The notes beneath the pieces are model-generated. The model ran no database searches. It was not told the origin of the DNA and saw only the letters and a list, made by a program, of their open reading frames with translations. The position numbers and the translations under genes were made by a program. From Chloroflexota bacterium (lineage in GTDB: Bacteria; Chloroflexota; Limnocylindria; Limnocylindrales; CSP1-4), in NCBI GenBank assembly GCA_016200675.1, contig JACQEH010000098.1, positions 1-5,989 of the forward strand: 5,989 nucleotides of DNA, read 5' to 3'. This document shows, in pieces, positions 4,959 through 5,989 of this stretch (the stretch's first letter is position 1; every line of letters starts with the position of its first letter).

Positions 4959-5989
4959 GCCGCCCCCGAAGAGCGTCCCGAACACGCCGCGGATGAGGGA
5001 CTGCCCGGCTCTTGAGGTCAGGACCCGGCCGGCCGTCCGGACGCCCGTGGAAACCATCCGGTCGCGGGCGCGCGCCTCCGCCGCGGCGGCCCGCTGGTCC
5101 GCCCGCCGCTGGCGCTCGGCCTCCCGCTGGGCTCGCGCGATGTCGCGGGCCTGCTGCTCGATCGCCCGGCGCTGCTGCGCTGGCGTCATGAGGCCTCCCT
5201 GGCCGGCGGTCGTCGCCGGGACCCCGGCGCTCTGGGCCGCCTGGTCGGCTGCGGCCTGTGCCGCCTGTCGGGCGGCGGCGAGGCGGGACGTGATGATCTC
5301 GTAGGCGCTCTGGCGATCGATCGTGGTGCCGTACTTGGCCACGAACGGCGATGTCGCCACGCGTCCCTGGAACTGGATGGGGTCGAGGGCCGCCATCAGC
5401 GAGTCGGGTGGCAGCAGCCGCGTCGCAGCGAGCGGCGTCGGCACGCCACGCGGCGACAGGACGGTGACGAGCGCCTCTTCGACCGGATCATCCGCGCGGT
5501 CCGCTCCACCTGCTCCATGAGGGCGTCGGAGGCTTCGTGGAAGAGGAGGTGGGCTTCGTCGAAGAAGAAGCACAGCTTCGGCTTGGGCAGGTCGCCCGCC
5601 TCGGGCAGCGTCTCGTAGAGCTGGGCGAGCATCCACAGCATGAACGTCGAGAAGAGGCGCGGCTTGTCCATGACATCCGACAGCTCGAGAACGGATACGA
5701 TCCCCTGCCCCTCAGGCGTCGTCCGGATCAGGTCAAGGACGTCGAACTCGGGCTCGCCGAAGAAGATGTCCGCGCCGTCCTGCTCGACCACCACGATCGA
5801 CCGGAGGAGAACGCCGACTGAGGCCGCCGACATCCCGCCGTACTCCTCGAGGATGGGCTTTCCCTCGTCCGACGAGAGGAACTTCAGCGTCGTCGCGAGG
5901 TCCTTGAGGTCGAGGAGCGGCAGCGAGTTGTCGTCGCAGTACTTGAAGATCAGGGCCAGGATCGATGTCTGCGTCTCGTTGAGGTCGAG
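4953..5989 (-). pseudogene. DUF853 HerA-like ATPase (YjgR family), 5' end outside window, internal deletion with frameshift
   Basis: Read leftward from the right edge, the first frame (5989-5477) gives the middle of a HerA/FtsK-like P-loop ATPase of the DUF853 family: LDLNETQTSILALIFKYCDD, LDLKDLATTL, Walker B in KLCFFFDEAHLLF, and EQVERTARMIRSK. The frame then fails. The family sequence resumes in another frame from about 5477 with EEALVTVLSPRGVPTPL, an Ala/Gln/Arg-rich helical region (AQREAERQRRADQRAAAAEARARDR, split across about residues 170-195 of the tail) and the usual ending SRAGQSLIRGVFGTLFG, with TGA at 4955-4953. Compared with family members recalled from memory, about 65 residues are missing after IRSK. 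They include the sensor-like VTQxPxDVP motif and the QLGNRVQHALRAFTP region. The phase of the break again implies 3n+1 missing nt. Walker A would lie past the right edge. The family's cellular role is poorly defined. Assembly error is a real alternative. Confidence 0.85.

Overview
The window is very GC-rich (estimated at about 70%, not counted) and gene-dense, with a strong bias to G/C at third codon positions. It reads as chromosomal DNA from a high-GC bacterium. The combination of SipW-type signal peptidase and substrate, SHOCT-domain protein, PPK2 and a DUF853 HerA-like ATPase would suit Chloroflexota or another high-GC monoderm-like lineage. That placement is an inference, because no rRNA or marker gene is present.

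Layout on the minus strand, read right to left: the broken 3' part of a DUF853/HerA-like ATPase (4953 to past the right edge) converges on the PPK2 gene. Left of PPK2, and divergent from it across a 77-bp gap, an aldehyde dehydrogenase (4179-2737) is followed 22 bp later by a small SHOCT membrane protein (2714-2442). After a possible terminator hairpin and about 340 bp without a convincing gene comes a two-gene surface-export unit. Its first gene encodes a TasA/camelysin-like secreted protein (2075-1509). This overlaps by ATGA with a long gene that runs off the left edge (1512 to before 1). The only plus-strand gene is PPK2 (4257-4912).

The most interesting object is the left-edge gene. One open frame of at least 504 codons encodes, in order, an S26B/SipW-type signal peptidase, a basic cytoplasmic linker, a second SipW-type signal peptide, and the start of a beta-helical surface passenger with an autotransporter-associated (PATR) repeat. 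Protease and presumed substrate are therefore in one polypeptide. The gene just upstream encodes a second protein with the same style of signal peptide. The two look like a self-contained export and surface-assembly module.

The second notable point is that the two genes flanking the convergent junction each appear to have lost an internal segment, estimated at about 160 nt in PPK2 and about 200 nt in DUF853. Each loss puts the reading frame out by the same phase and removes a conserved nucleotide-binding or ATPase motif. Either both are recent pseudogenes or the assembly has dropped segments here; raw reads would decide.
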